NCBI GenBank assembly: GCA_946811185.2
Contig: OX328108.1
Span: 2,813,501 to 2,877,500 of the forward strand
Reading direction: 5' to 3'
Source: Hippopus hippopus
Taxonomy: Eukaryota; Mollusca; Bivalvia; Cardiida; Cardiidae
Length of the DNA stretch: 64,000 nt
A model generated the notes under the pieces. That model did no database searches. It was not told the origin of the DNA and was given only the letters and a program-made list of their open reading frames with translations. Position 1 is the stretch's first letter; every line of letters starts with the position of its first letter. Both the position numbers and the translations under genes were made by a program. Of the stretch, positions 10,254-19,866 are shown piece by piece.

Positions 10254-10401
10254 TTAAAGGGCAAATCAACAAGTTTCAGATATGGTTAATTTTCAAATCT
10301 ACACTTATCAAATGGTAACCTGGTAATGTTGTAATTAGAAAAAAAATGGATAAAAGTACTTTTTTTCAATTCATATTTCTGATTATTAATTTTCATTGCA
10401 T

Positions 10402-10448
10402 CGCTTATCTCCCTTACTTATTGTTGCGTCCCTTGATTTGTGACGTCA
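10402..10448 (+). promoter_or_regulatory. Left subterminal motif pair with CRE palindrome
   Basis: CGCTTATCTCCC at 10402-10413 is followed by TGACGTCA at 10441-10448, twenty bases before the ATG at 10468. The same two motifs occur in inverted orientation near the right end of the element. TGACGTCA is the full cAMP-response-element palindrome bound by CREB/ATF factors. Either a promoter or a transposase-binding subterminal repeat is possible. Confidence 0.55.
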
Positions 10449-10467
10449 TAGGAGAGCTTGTTTCAAT

Positions 10468-10662
10468 ATGGACGTTGTTTACGATAGTGAACTGAGCGAT
10501 ATTGAAGACGAAGAAATAGACGATTCTGGGCCGGTAAGGCCGTACATGTACGAACCAATTTTTAAAGAAACTTATTAAGTTTCTGATGATGAGGATAAAA
10601 GTAACTTTTCGCCCACTGATGACGAAAATGACGATGTTGTGCCGGACTTTTCAACGTGTTGA
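10468..10662 (+). pseudogene. P2X7-like-domain protein, N-terminal relic
   Basis: From ATG 10468 the frame is strongly acidic (YDSELSDIEDEEIDDSG), then has RPYMYEP, then stops at TAA 10576-10578. The same frame continues after the stop with more acidic sequence (SDDEDKSN, TDDENDD) to TGA at 10660-10662. An acidic leader followed by an R/QPYxFEP motif and Ser/Asp/Glu-rich sequence is how many invertebrate proteins annotated P2X7-receptor-like (the P2X7 C-terminal ballast-domain family, not ion channels) begin. The Cys-rich core expected downstream is not visible, so this is a dead 5' piece or a first exon. The single in-frame stop inside an otherwise open coding pattern argues for a pseudogene. 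Identification is by motif recall and tentative. Confidence 0.5.
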
Positions 10663-11560
10663 GTATTGCGCGCTATTGAAATACTTCTATTACGGGGCGA
10701 ACATCGCTTACAGAAATATTATTCTATACATGATAAAATTAAGTGTATGGCATAAACTTTGTTTCACGTGAAGCATTTTCAGTAGATTAACGGGCGGAAT
10801 TTAAAAAAAAAAAATACGGTTTCAAGACAGTTCCACGACAAGACAGTTTCCCGACACTTTTAAAGACATTTCCCCTACACTTTAGTTTCATGTCAAATAA
10901 CCCTTTTCTTGACTTTTACGATTGATAATCGTAAGATGTTAGTTCTATTTGTTGATGGGTCCTTGTTGATATTTGTACCTTGTAAAGAATTCTATAAACA
11001 TTGACGGGTACAAGTTTATTCTCTCGTGGGTGAAGGGTTACACAATAAATCACGATTTTCATGAGAATAAGAATATTTTGAAATGCTGTTAACCAGCATG
11101 AAATTTGATAAAAGAATTTGTTCCGAGATTATTAAGAGTTAATTCTCAAAATCATTTTGAAAATTATTTTAGTTGTATTTCTTACCATACAGAAATACAT
11201 GAACATCAGAGAGAGGCAGAGGGGATCTACCTGTGTGAAATACTTATTTGCTGTTTACCTTGTCCACATGATCCATTAAATGCAAAAATTTATCATACAT
11301 GTATAGCTATTGTATGTTCCATATAGAGCTTCTCTGTGGAAGTCTTAAACTCTGAATTGTAATTTTTTCAGTTCTTGTTTGTCTTATGCAAATTGTTTCA
11401 ATTTGGGTAAGTCTCAAATTGGTCTACCGTCTACTAGGGACTGAGCGGTTAATACTGACATTCCGGTCAAATTGCAGTATAGACGACTTCAGATTCACTG
11501 TAAAAACATAGAAAGAACTGGTAACTATCAATTGGTCCTTTATCCACAATATTTTCTATT
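10663..11560. other. Interior of Kolobok-like element, nothing assignable
   Basis: A 73-codon open frame at 11105-11326 has no recognisable motif. A hairpin-like AAATGCTGTTAACCAGC near 11082 may be an hA remnant. No transposase catalytic motif was seen. Confidence 0.5.
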
Positions 11561-11563
11561 TTT

Positions 11564-11793
11564 AACTCTTTACCAAACGACAAAATATTAAACAGGTCCA
11601 AATTGAAATCACTTGCAGACGACAAAATAAAGTTAAATATTTCAAAAATTGAAATTTGTTTCGAGCAGAGTAGAAAACATTGTGGTTAAAGGAGAAAATG
11701 CTGGCTACCAGCATTATCTCCTTTTCCTACAATGTTTTTAAAAGCCTTCTATCTCAGGGTCGTAAAAAACTAGGGATTGATTGGTAAAGGGTT
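11564..11793. mobile_element. hA MITE copy nested in the Kolobok-like element
   Basis: TTAACTCTTTACCAAACG left end, CACTTGCAGACGACAAAAT, hairpin AATGCTGGCTACCAGCATT, AGGGTCGTAAAA and a GGTAAAGGGTTAA right end. Both TTAA sites are present. Confidence 0.9.
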
Positions 11794-11907
11794 AAATATA
11801 AATCTCACACATTGGGCACGAGTTCTGGTTTAGTTCCCAGGAAGCAGTATCTGAAGAGATTAGTACCAGTTGTATGAACTTGTTTCTCAAGAGATGTAAA
11901 ATACATG

Positions 11908-12143
11908 TTTAAATTGTTACCAAACGTCAAATTTATTGACTCAAACGAATTGAAAGCATTTGGAGTCAACAAATTAAATTTTACTCACAAGTTTGGACTT
12001 GTCTTTGATGGGGTAGAAAACATTGTAGAAAAAGGAGAAAATACTTGTTACCAGCATTTTCTCCTTACTACAATGTTTTCAAAAGGTTTTTCTTTCTTCA
12101 CAAGGGTCGTTGAAACAAAGGATTGTTTGGTAAAGGGTTAAAC
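11908..12143. mobile_element. hA MITE copy nested in the Kolobok-like element
   Basis: TTGTTACCAAACGTCAAATT end, AATTGAAAGCATTTGGAG, hairpin ACTTGTTACCAGCATTTTC, AGGGTCGTTGAAAC and GGTAAAGGGTTAA end. Confidence 0.85.
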
Positions 12144-12249
12144 TAAGTTAAACTAAATTCCAATAAACAATCACATTTTATCGGTCATATTTAAATGCTG
12201 TGGATTTGAAATATTCTAATTTTTTTATCATTTGGGTTTGGGTTAGGCT

Positions 12250-12472
12250 AAACCCTTACAGTGATGGCAAAACTTTAGACTTGTCCACTCCACACCGAAA
12301 GTATTTGCAGATCACAGATCAAATGTGGCCTTGACAATAGGTTTGAGGGTAGAAAATATTATTGGAAAAGAAGGTAACTCTGGGTATCAGGACTTATTCC
12401 TTTTTTCACCCTGTCCTCAAAAGCCTTCTCCATTAGGGTGGTTGAAGGTCAAAATTTTGAGGTAAAAGAATT
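12250..12472. mobile_element. hA MITE copy, old
   Basis: AACCCTTACAGTGATGGC start, GACTTGTCCACTCC, GTATTTGCAGATCAC, GTAGAAAATATTATTGG, and AAAAGCCTTCTCCATTAGGG on the far side. Hairpin centre largely decayed. Confidence 0.65.
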
Positions 12473-12935
12473 GGTGTGTGAGACTGGTCAAAAACATTCT
12501 GTTTCCTAATTTAAAAAAAAAATGTGTTATTTTTAATTTTCTCACTTTTGTCTGATTATCAGAGAAAATGACTTGTGTCAAATGTGCATTTTCAATATTT
12601 TCATACTGACATGTTCAAAACATTTTTCTCAGTAGCCTGTCTAGAAGACATAATATGGATAGGAAAAGGAAATATCCACAAATCAAAATTGTATAGATAT
12701 AATTCAAAATTTGTTCAAAATGCATGCAAGTTGTCAAATAATTTTTAAGAAATGTCAAAGAGAAGTAGTGTATGGGATAAAAGCTGTAACATCGGTTTAC
12801 TGTCACCAACAAACATTACAGTGTAAAGGGGTGAGATATGCAAATGTTATGTAACCATTTCCTGTATTGTTTCAACTGGTCGGTGATGGATTAACATTTA
12901 TGACCATGACTAGGGGTAGCCAGATACTGATTTCA

Positions 12936-13025
12936 CCCTTTACCATACAAACCCTAGATCTAGTTTCCACTACCCAGAGAAAGAGTGTTTGAAAAACAGT
13001 GTGGGAAGAAAACGATGTTTGCTGT
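12936..13025. repeat. hA MITE fragment
   Basis: CACCCTTTACCATACAAACC start and AAACAGTGTGGGAAGAAAA left arm; the right half is missing. A second weak hairpin (GGGAGAAAACGGCAGC/TTTCTCCTTTG) follows near 13155-13180. Confidence 0.55.
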
Positions 13026-13269
13026 TCAAAGAATGATTATTATCCCTTGAAAGTTTACATCATTTGAACAATGTCGACTTTGTTATTTGCAAAATTTATG
13101 TTATGAATTTGGATGAATCTATAATTTTGTTAAATGTTGAAATCATTTGGAAAAGGGAGAAAACGGCAGCAATTTCTCCTTTGTTCAGAATGAAGCGATA
13201 ATGTAGAAAAGGGTAAAATAGTACGAATAACAATTCATGTATTCCAATTTCAAGAAAAAAAGAAATTAC

Positions 13270-13635
13270 CTACTTCATGTTGGATTTTCTTTTTGGAAAT
13301 TGCCCGTTGCGGAATGTCTTCGGTTTAAGGCCTATCTCCTTTCGACTCGGAGTTTCGAATAATGTCGGCACTGCGTCAGGTTTTAACCGCAGCCTAAAAT
13401 TCCTACAACCAACTTCTTATGCGAGTTTTGGACTTATTAAGAACTGACTGTCATCGAAGTATTTCAGACACAATTTCGAATGAACCGATGGCAAAAAATC
13501 CGTCGCTACTGTCCGGCCCCGGTCTAAACGTTGAATCCATAGTTTCCTCCTTTTTAATTCCTTCGGAGATTTGAAAATACTAATTCTATGAGTTCCCGAA
13601 TCGACGTTGCAGCCATAGGCTGCACAATTTACCAT
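13270..13635 (-). pseudogene. THAP-domain DNA-binding protein, broken
   Basis: Reading from ATG at 13635, the frame starts MVNCAAYGC, with the first zinc pair of a C2CH THAP finger at Cys4 and Cys9. The conserved Pro24 and Trp33 (RRKLWIQRL) follow. The second pair should be C-x2-H, but the sequence reads CLKYF at 56-60, so Cys56 is present and the ligand His is Tyr59. A TAA at codon 73 interrupts the domain. Past that stop the same frame carries the diagnostic THAP C-terminal box as DAVPTLF, followed by a basic tail ending at TAG (13270-13272). THAP domains bind DNA in transposases (P, Kolobok) and host factors. With the loss of a zinc ligand and the nonsense codon the product cannot be functional. 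Position about 300 bp inside the right TIR supports a transposon origin. Confidence 0.8.
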
Positions 13636-13735
13636 TTTTTCGGCTCAATTTTCAGTTAATACTCAGATATCTGCATACAATGATCCGCGTTCCTACTTTA
13701 TGTCTACTGACGGTATACACAGACCGACTCGACAA

Positions 13736-13764
13736 TGACGTCACACATGCACGGGAGATAAGCG
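13736..13764 (-). promoter_or_regulatory. Right subterminal motif pair with CRE palindrome
   Basis: TGACGTCA at 13736-13743 and, on the minus strand, CGCTTATCTCCC (13753-13764) repeat the left-end pair in mirrored order, about 100 bp upstream of the THAP ATG. Spacing between the two motifs differs from the left side (9 versus 27 bp). Confidence 0.55.
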
Positions 13765-13996
13765 AATCAGGGGAAGTAAGCCATGTACCATTTTTAGGGC
13801 CGTATATCAGCGTGACAATTCGGCCGTGGTTTATGTTACAGGGAGGTATTTATGAAAATGACGGACACATGTTTAACTGACATCATTTGCAGCTGATTAA
13901 AGGAAAAAAACAGTCTGGTCAAAATATTTTAGGATTTGCCCTTTAATATTGTTTCAACTTTGCGTGTGTGGGAAAGTAGGCACTGGCTTGGATTAA

Positions 13997-14217
13997 CCAT
14001 TTCCCAACTAATCCCTGGTTTTCACGACCCTGCGCAAGAAGCCTTCTGAAAACATTGTTGGAAAAGGAGAAAATGCTGGTAACCAGCATTTTCTCCTTTT
14101 CCCACAAAGTTTTCTTCCCTTCCCAAAACAAATTTCAATTTTTGAGTCACATTAATTTTGTCGTCTGCAAATGCTTCCAAATTGGATTGGTCTAAAATTA
14201 TGTCGTTTGGTAAAGAG
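13997..14217. mobile_element. hA MITE, well-preserved copy with TTAA on both sides
   Basis: TTAA at 13993-13996 and 14218-14221. CCATTTCCCAACTAATCC start, hairpin AATGCTGGTAACCAGCATT near 14069-14087 with long arms (AAAACATTGTTGGAAAAGGA), AATTTTGTCGTCTGCAAATG, and GTCGTTTGGTAAAGAG end. Confidence 0.9.
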
Positions 14218-14379
14218 TTAAAAAAAAAAAGATGTGCCGTACGTGGTGCTAGTTTGGTAACTCGAGGAGCTCATAGACAGGTGCACTGTCAGCTGTGATG
14301 TCATCGATATATTGTTGATTATGGCCTAATACATGACCTAACTCTACGCTCAACATTATCCAATATTATGACATGACCT

Positions 14380-14960
14380 CCCTTGTTTTCAGTGTCATAA
14401 TTTATATCCATTACGAATTTTCTTACCTTACACACGTTTGATATCACAATTGTGTGACATCATTTTTTGACGTCATTTTGTACGTATTTCATAGAAGTGA
14501 ATGGGCTTTATGGATATTACTGTGGGTGCATCAATAGATGGTTTTGCATCTTCTGATCTATAAGTAGTAAAATATCGTTATGTGATAAAAAGAATCTGAC
14601 AATCGTTGGCGTCTGAGACAAAATTTTATTAAACTCGCCAAGGAAAATGTTACGGTATTAAACTCGCCAAAGGCTCTCTTGATAACATTTTCTCTAGACT
14701 CGTTTAACCCTTAGGCTGATGAGCGCGACTCACTGACCTTTTGCGGACAGTGTAGATAAAGATCAGACTGCACGGAACGTGCAGTCTGATCTTGGATCTA
14801 CACTGTCCGAGAAGGAGATATTATTCCCCAAAACATAACTTTGAAATTTCAATATTTGGGTTTTTATCATCGAACTATAAATTTCATTTTAGTTATTTAA
14901 CAATATAAGTGTTTATAAAATTTTAACTCAAACGCCAGCTCATGTCGGATCTGAACTATT
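14380..14960 (-). mobile_element. hH element, split by an hB insertion
   Basis: CCATTACGAATTTTCTTACC, GACGTCATTTTGTACG, GAATCTGACAATCGTTGG, and CGTCTGAGACAAAATTTTAT match other hH copies. The inverted partner TATAAAATTTTAACTCAAAC and GCCAGCTCATG appears only after the hB MITE at 14708-14911, so hB landed inside hH. Confidence 0.85.
14708..14911 (+). mobile_element. hB MITE inserted into hH at TTAA
   Basis: CCCTTAGGCTGATGAGCGCG start preceded by TTAA (14704-14707), hairpin with GCACGGAACGTGCAG apex, and TTTAACAATATAAGTG end followed by TTTA (14912-14915), one change from TTAA. Joining the hH halves restores the AGTTTAATAAAATTTT seen in other copies. Confidence 0.9.
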
Positions 14961-15029
14961 TCTTATTCTATAGCTTGTGAAAAGAAAACGGGAAAGGCAA
15001 AGCTGTACTCAATCCGAAGTCATTCGGGA

Positions 15030-15465
15030 GAAAAAAATGTGGCGAGGAAAAATATACTCCTACAGCCTTTCTATTTGTAACAATATTTTCACTCCTCGTG
15101 TGTTCTAGAAACATAAAATGCGATTGTATCGGGATTAAGTTCGATAAAATTGAAAAAGGATCCAAGCAACTTCGTGTATCACAAGATTGTATGTAAATCC
15201 AAACCATCGGTGAAAATGGAATAGTTGCTGCAAAAGGAAGATTTAGAATAAATGAGGCTTCATGTTTGCTACATTGCTTGCTACGCTGCGCACCTGAATG
15301 TGACGAGGAATATGTATCACTCTTTCAAAACAATTTCCCCATTTACAACAATGTATACACTCCGCATGTGCTCTAAATACGTAAAAAAAAAAGTGCGATT
15401 GTATCGGGTTTACGCTCGACAGAAATGAAAAAGATCCATCCAAGCGACTGCGTGTATTGCTCTAC
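15030..15465 (-). repeat. Two-unit tandem repeat, ~267 bp period
   Basis: 15045-15195 and 15297-15465 share TTGTAACAATATTTTCACTC / TTACAACAATGTATACACTC, GCGATTGTATCGGG and AAAAAGGATCCAAGC / AAAAAGATCCATCCAAGC. The small open frames of 66-79 codons on the minus strand are copies of each other and look repeat-derived. Confidence 0.7.
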
Positions 15466-15696
15466 AAATGAGACGAAGAAAAGGGAAAAAAAACTCACAC
15501 CACGAAATGTGTGTATGGTCGATATTCGTGGTAGACATACCGCCTTGGGGCGAAAGTGGATGAAAGAAAAACCTCCCTCATTTTAGCCCCCGTTAATGTT
15601 TATTTCACAGGGGCACCCAGTGGGGAAAGACGGGAAAGAGTTGCAACAGTACCAGACCGGTAAGGCTGAGTCCTTTTTATTTGTGTGGTATTAATT

Positions 15697-15868
15697 AACC
15701 CTTTACCATACGATCCCTAGTTTTAACGCCCAGAGGGAGAGTCCTTTCCCCACAATGTTTTCAACCTTATCAAAGAAAATTGCATCGTTCAAGCCACATA
15801 TAAATTGACGTCTGTAAATCCTTTCAATTTGGACAAGTCTACATTTTTGTTGTGGGGCAAAGTGTGGA
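15697..15868. mobile_element. hA MITE lacking its left hairpin arm
   Basis: TTAACCCTTTACCATACG start and GTCTGTAAATCCTTTCAA end are present but only the right arm (TTTCCCCACAATGTTTTC) survives, so the palindrome has been deleted. Confidence 0.8.
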
Positions 15869-16750
15869 ACACGATTTCAAGTGTGTTTCCATCACATTCT
15901 GCGGCCAGTGCACCTGTGTATGTTTTCCGAATGTTTCTTTTTAAAGGGGCATCCAATGGTGAATAAGTGGTAGCAATGTAGGTGGGAAGAGTGACGGATG
16001 GTTATGGCTGAGAAATTTTAATGTTTGTTCGACACCGTTTTTAACAATTATACGAGAACATACACGTAGAACACAACAGAACTGCATTTTCATCATTATC
16101 ATTACAAATTTCTTCCCAGAAAGACAAACATATAGATCTAGCATATATAAACTAAACGCGATAAATTTGACATCCACTTGAATCAATCGATTTTCAAATG
16201 GAGTGGCATAGGTGAAGTATCGAAAAATTATTGCTCTACATTTTCACATTAAAATATTTGCCCTGTTTATATTCGTGGAAAGCAAGACACAGATAAGGAA
16301 AATAAGGCGTTTCAATGACACTACATGTATATAGGACCAGCACAATAAGCAATGCATTAATTTCGTGTCCCTTTCTATAATTATGTATAAAAATAGCCAA
16401 AACCCCTCACCTGTCTGACACACACAAAGTCTAAATCGAAATTTTCTTTTAAAATATTTTTAAACAATGTTTCAATGGTTGGATTATGCTTGCGTGACAG
16501 CAAAAAATAAGATTTCTTTTTTCTCTCTCGCTTTTGAAATAAAAAATCACATTTTAATGTAAGGTGTACTTCGCCAGGCTGTCTGACAAGTTAGAAAGTT
16601 AGTCGTACACGCAAATTTTCTCCCATAACATTATGTAAATAATTATTTCAAATGAAAAATGTAAAAAAAAATATACATAAGGCTGTTTTTTTTTGTACAA
16701 ACAAAATCTTCTTCATCCACATGTTTGGACATTGCAACAGAAACTTAAGC
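15869..16750. other. No recognisable feature
   Basis: The GGGGCATCCAATGGTGAATA segment near 15946 resembles 15612 (GGGGCACCCAGTGGGGAA). Otherwise AT-rich with no family match or convincing gene. Confidence 0.45.
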
Positions 16751-16756
16751 ATTATT

Positions 16757-16970
16757 TCTTGATCAGACGACAAAATTTAGGCTTGTCCAAGTTGAAAGCA
16801 TTTGCAGACGACAAAATAAACATCACTTAAAGATTGAAATTTATCGTTGGAAGGATGGAAAACATAGTGGGAAAAGGAGAAAACGCTGCATTTTCTCCTT
16901 TTCCCACCATGTTTTCAAAAGTCCTGGCTGTTGAGGGTCGATAAAACTCGGGAACATTTCGTTAATCCTT
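16757..16970. mobile_element. hA MITE copy with shortened loop
   Basis: CAGACGACAAAATTTAGGC end, GAAAGCATTTGCAGACGAC, hairpin GGAGAAAACGCTGCATTTTC in which the central GTAACC is deleted, then AGGGTCGATAAAACTCGG. Confidence 0.85.
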
Positions 16971-17190
16971 TACCCGACAATCCTGTGTTTTCACGACCCG
17001 GAGAGACAGGCCTTTTGAAAACATTGTGGGAAGAGGAGAAAATGCTGGTAACCAGCATTTTCACCTTTTCCCGCAACGTTTTCTATCCTGTAAAGACACT
17101 TACGTTAATGTGTACCACTAACAAATTTGTCGTCTGCAGATGCTTTCAATTTGGAAAGGTCTAAAATTTTGTCGTTTGGGAACAGGGGTA
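16971..17190. mobile_element. hA MITE copy, opposite orientation, adjacent
   Basis: TTAATCCTTTACCCGACAAT start, hairpin AATGCTGGTAACCAGCATT near 17040, AAATTTGTCGTCTGCAGATG and GTCGTTTGGGAACAGGGG end. It shares a single TTAA with the preceding copy. Confidence 0.85.
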
Positions 17191-17790
17191 AAGGGTAAAA
17201 CGAAATACACTTGTCGCACGGAGAGTACGTGATTTTGATAAATGGGAAAACAAGGACGTTGCACTTACCCTTAACTCAATAAACTTTGACCACACTTGAG
17301 TCAGCTCAATAAAATAGACGTTTAACTTCATAAAAAACCGAGTATATTTTCCTTCTATTCGTTATTGATAAGTCCTTACGATGTATTATTCATTTCCTGT
17401 GACCAAAACAAAATCGATTATTTCGTTCCTAAACTTGATTATTGCATGTCAAACCAAAAGCCTTGGAATTTTATCGAATAATGGAAAACTACTCCATTTT
17501 GGGGGGCCGTCTCAAACTACGCGGTATAGCTGCCACCGCACCATCGCATTAGTGTCTATTGATTACCGCGCGTGAAATAACGATAGTGGCGGATAAAAAA
17601 AAAGAGGGGCTACCAGTGGGAAACACAACGAAAATACACCCTGACTTACATATAGCAGAGTTTTTTCTTTTCTTGGGGATTTCTTTTTTCTTGAAAATCG
17701 CTTTTCTTAGTTGTTTTAAAATAAAAAGGTCCAACGGAATAAGATATCAATTAAAAGGTGAATAAGAACGAAATTTATGAAAGAATTTTA
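17191..17790. other. No recognisable feature
   Basis: AT-rich stretch; the 60-68 codon open frames lack motifs and overlap on opposite strands. Confidence 0.45.
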
Positions 17791-17792
17791 TC

Positions 17793-17981
17793 CAGTTAAT
17801 CTCGACTTTTAACGACCTGAAGAAAGGGAGCTTTTGAAAATATAATGGGAAAAGGAGAAAATGCTGGAAAGCAGTTTTTTCTTCTTTTCCCAAAATGTTT
17901 TATAGCATTTCAAATATACATGTACAAATCCCATCATTTGAGCTGGACAAGTCTACTTTTTATGGCTGTTAAAGAGTTAAA
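17793..17981. mobile_element. hA MITE copy
   Basis: AATCTCGACTTTTAACGACC, AAAAGGAGAAAATGCTGG with a mutated loop, CTGGACAAGTCTACTTTTTA and TTAAAGAGTTAA. Confidence 0.8.
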
Positions 17982-18179
17982 TAAATGCATTATAGGTAAA
18001 AGTATATTTATTTTTAAATTCTGTACATTCACAAACCTTTCAGTGAGTAGAGGCGAACTGTATCTTATTCAGTTCTGGAAACTACTTACAGAAATAACTT
18101 GCTATCAGAAATAGAACGAAGATTTTGTTTTATCTTAAATAGCTTTATATTTGCAAGATTTTTTTTTTTATTGGGGGAA

Positions 18180-18535
18180 AGATGAATAAGAGGATCTGAC
18201 ATGAGTTAGCGCGTGAGAGACTTGCTTACTTGCTTACTAACATTTCTGTAGACGGGTTTAATGAAAGTATAGCTTAAAAGTCAACGAATGTCAGATTCGT
18301 TTTATAATGAAAAAATTTTCAAGAATTATTGTTCAGAATATTCAAAAGAATACATGCACACGCGGTAATTTCAATGAATAAAACCCCTTTTCACTTCTCT
18401 AAAAGAAGTATGAAATGACGTAATAAATGACGTTACACTATGCTCATTTCAAGCGTGTGTAAGATAAGAAAATTCGTCATGGCTATAGGCCAATTACACT
18501 GAAAAGGGAGATTACGTGACGAAAGCTTTTATGTT
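18180..18535 (+). mobile_element. hH element copy, internally diverged
   Basis: GATCTGACATGAGTTAGCGC start, partner AACGAATGTCAGATTCG, TTCACTTCTCT, AAATGACGTAATAAATGACG, TAAGATAAGAAAATTCGTCA and GAAAAGGGAGATTACGTGA end, in the same order as 58.6-59.7 kb. Confidence 0.75.
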
Positions 18536-18924
18536 TCCAAACCAATCCCTTTTATTCTCTTTTGTTTACCTTTATTTATTACATGTTAATATATTGAATA
18601 AAATATGTTCAATCTAATTTTTATGCTTCTTTTTTTTGTAACTTTGAAGACGTCAGCATCTCACAACACTTTACGCATTCAGAGAGGGATACAGTTTTAC
18701 CTATAAACAGTATAGGCCCTATTTACAGCAAAATATTTATATAACAAAATGCTCTGGTTTATGTCCGTATTACAACACAGCGACATTTCATTATTCTAAA
18801 GTACTTAACAAGAGCAATTTCTCTTTCTATCACACTGTTTTGAAAAACCGTCTGTCGCAAGACAGGACTAGTCGTCTACCGGAGTTTACCCCAACGACCT
18901 AAGGCTAACGACAGAGTATTATTT

Positions 18925-19345
18925 GTCAGTTTTCCCTCGCTCAAGTTAGGCATTTCAATGAGCACTCAGCTTCTCCTGAAAATAGTTAACACTTTTTGCC
19001 TGCTATCAGGAACGACAGTTGGTATTTCATGGATTTTTAATTTTTCGCATAATAACTACTTAAAACATCATAAAACGTGAAGAAATCTATTTTTGTCTTC
19101 CTGTCAACAGTATGCAACCGGCGAGTTAAGAAGTAATAAATGGGACATTGTCTATCTTTCTGTTTTTATTTGCTCAAGTTAGGCATTTCAAAATTGAACA
19201 TCCCGCTTTCTCCGAAGTTAATAAGACAGACAAAAATAGATAAATGGGACGTTGTATATCTTTCTTTTTCATTTGTTCAAGTTAGGCATCCCGCATTTCA
19301 AAATTGAATATCTTCGCTTTTCCCGGAGGTAATTAAAGTTAAGGT
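18925..19345 (+). repeat. Degenerate tandem repeat around CAAGTTAGGCATTTCA
   Basis: CTCAAGTTAGGCATTTCAAT (18940), CTCAAGTTAGGCATTTCAAA (19172) and TTCAAGTTAGGCATCCCGCA (19277) recur. The last two share AAATGGGACATTGTCTATC / AAATGGGACGTTGTATATC upstream, giving a period of about 105 bp. Confidence 0.7.
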
Positions 19346-19427
19346 ATCGAAGACAAGACGTCTGATTGGCTAAGACTTTGGATCGTCTTAGAAATAAGAA
19401 AGCATTTGAAATTCTATTTTGTATATG

Positions 19428-19673
19428 AGCCATGTTCTGGACAAAGAAGGTTTAATGCATCTCCGTAATGCATGGTACAAAGCAAGACATCACATAACTA
19501 TGGATCCAAAAAAAAATCTATTCTAACAACCTAATCAATCATAAGGTGGAATGGTCCTTTGACACGCAGACAATTGACCGGTAGCAAAATGTTTCAGTGG
19601 GCGGACTGTGCAGGCTGACATGGGTCGATACTGTTTGCAGAGGCATTAAATCCCATTTTCACAGAACATGACA
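19428..19673 (-). mobile_element. hC foldback copy, hairpin arm degraded
   Basis: GAGCCATGTTCTGGAC, TTAATGCATCTCCGTAATGC, AAGGTGGAATGGTCCTTTGA, then GGCGGACTGTGCAGGCTGAC and AACATGACAC end. One hairpin arm is truncated. Confidence 0.75.
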
Positions 19674-19765
19674 CATATTTTTTCTTCAGTAATATCACGC
19701 AAAATATAAATATTATATATTGTATCAATACTAGCCTTTCTTATAAAACAGGGAAATCAGAGAAT

Positions 19766-19866
19766 ATTATACTTTATCACCCACTCACTCACTCAGTCAC
19801 GCACGCACGCATGCATGCACGCACCCACCCACCCATTCATTCATTCATTCATTCATTCATTCATCC
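19766..19866 (+). repeat. Compound tetranucleotide microsatellite
   Basis: CACT, CACG/CATG, CACC and CATT tracts in series. The open frame rich in His-Ser-Phe-Ile over it is not a gene. Confidence 0.9.

Larger units (their letters stand above)
10258..13942. mobile_element. Kolobok-like TTAA transposon, degenerate, 3.7 kb
   Basis: Starts AGGGCAAATC (10258-10267) and ends GATTTGCCCT (13933-13942), a 10 bp perfect terminal inverted repeat, and is flanked on both sides by TTAA (10254-10257, 13943-13946). A THAP-domain pseudogene reads inward from the right end and a P2X7-like-domain ORF relic reads inward from the left. TTAA duplications together with a THAP domain are hallmarks of the Kolobok superfamily, while piggyBac shares TTAA but normally lacks THAP. 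At least four hA MITEs have inserted between 11.5 and 13.0 kb. I did not find a recognisable catalytic core, so assignment to Kolobok is inferred from the ends plus THAP. Confidence 0.7.

Noticed and set aside
10586..10771. 61-codon open frame continuing the P2X7-like ORF in another frame
   Set aside because: Its residues do not show the expected Cys-rich core, so I did not propose a frameshifted continuation.
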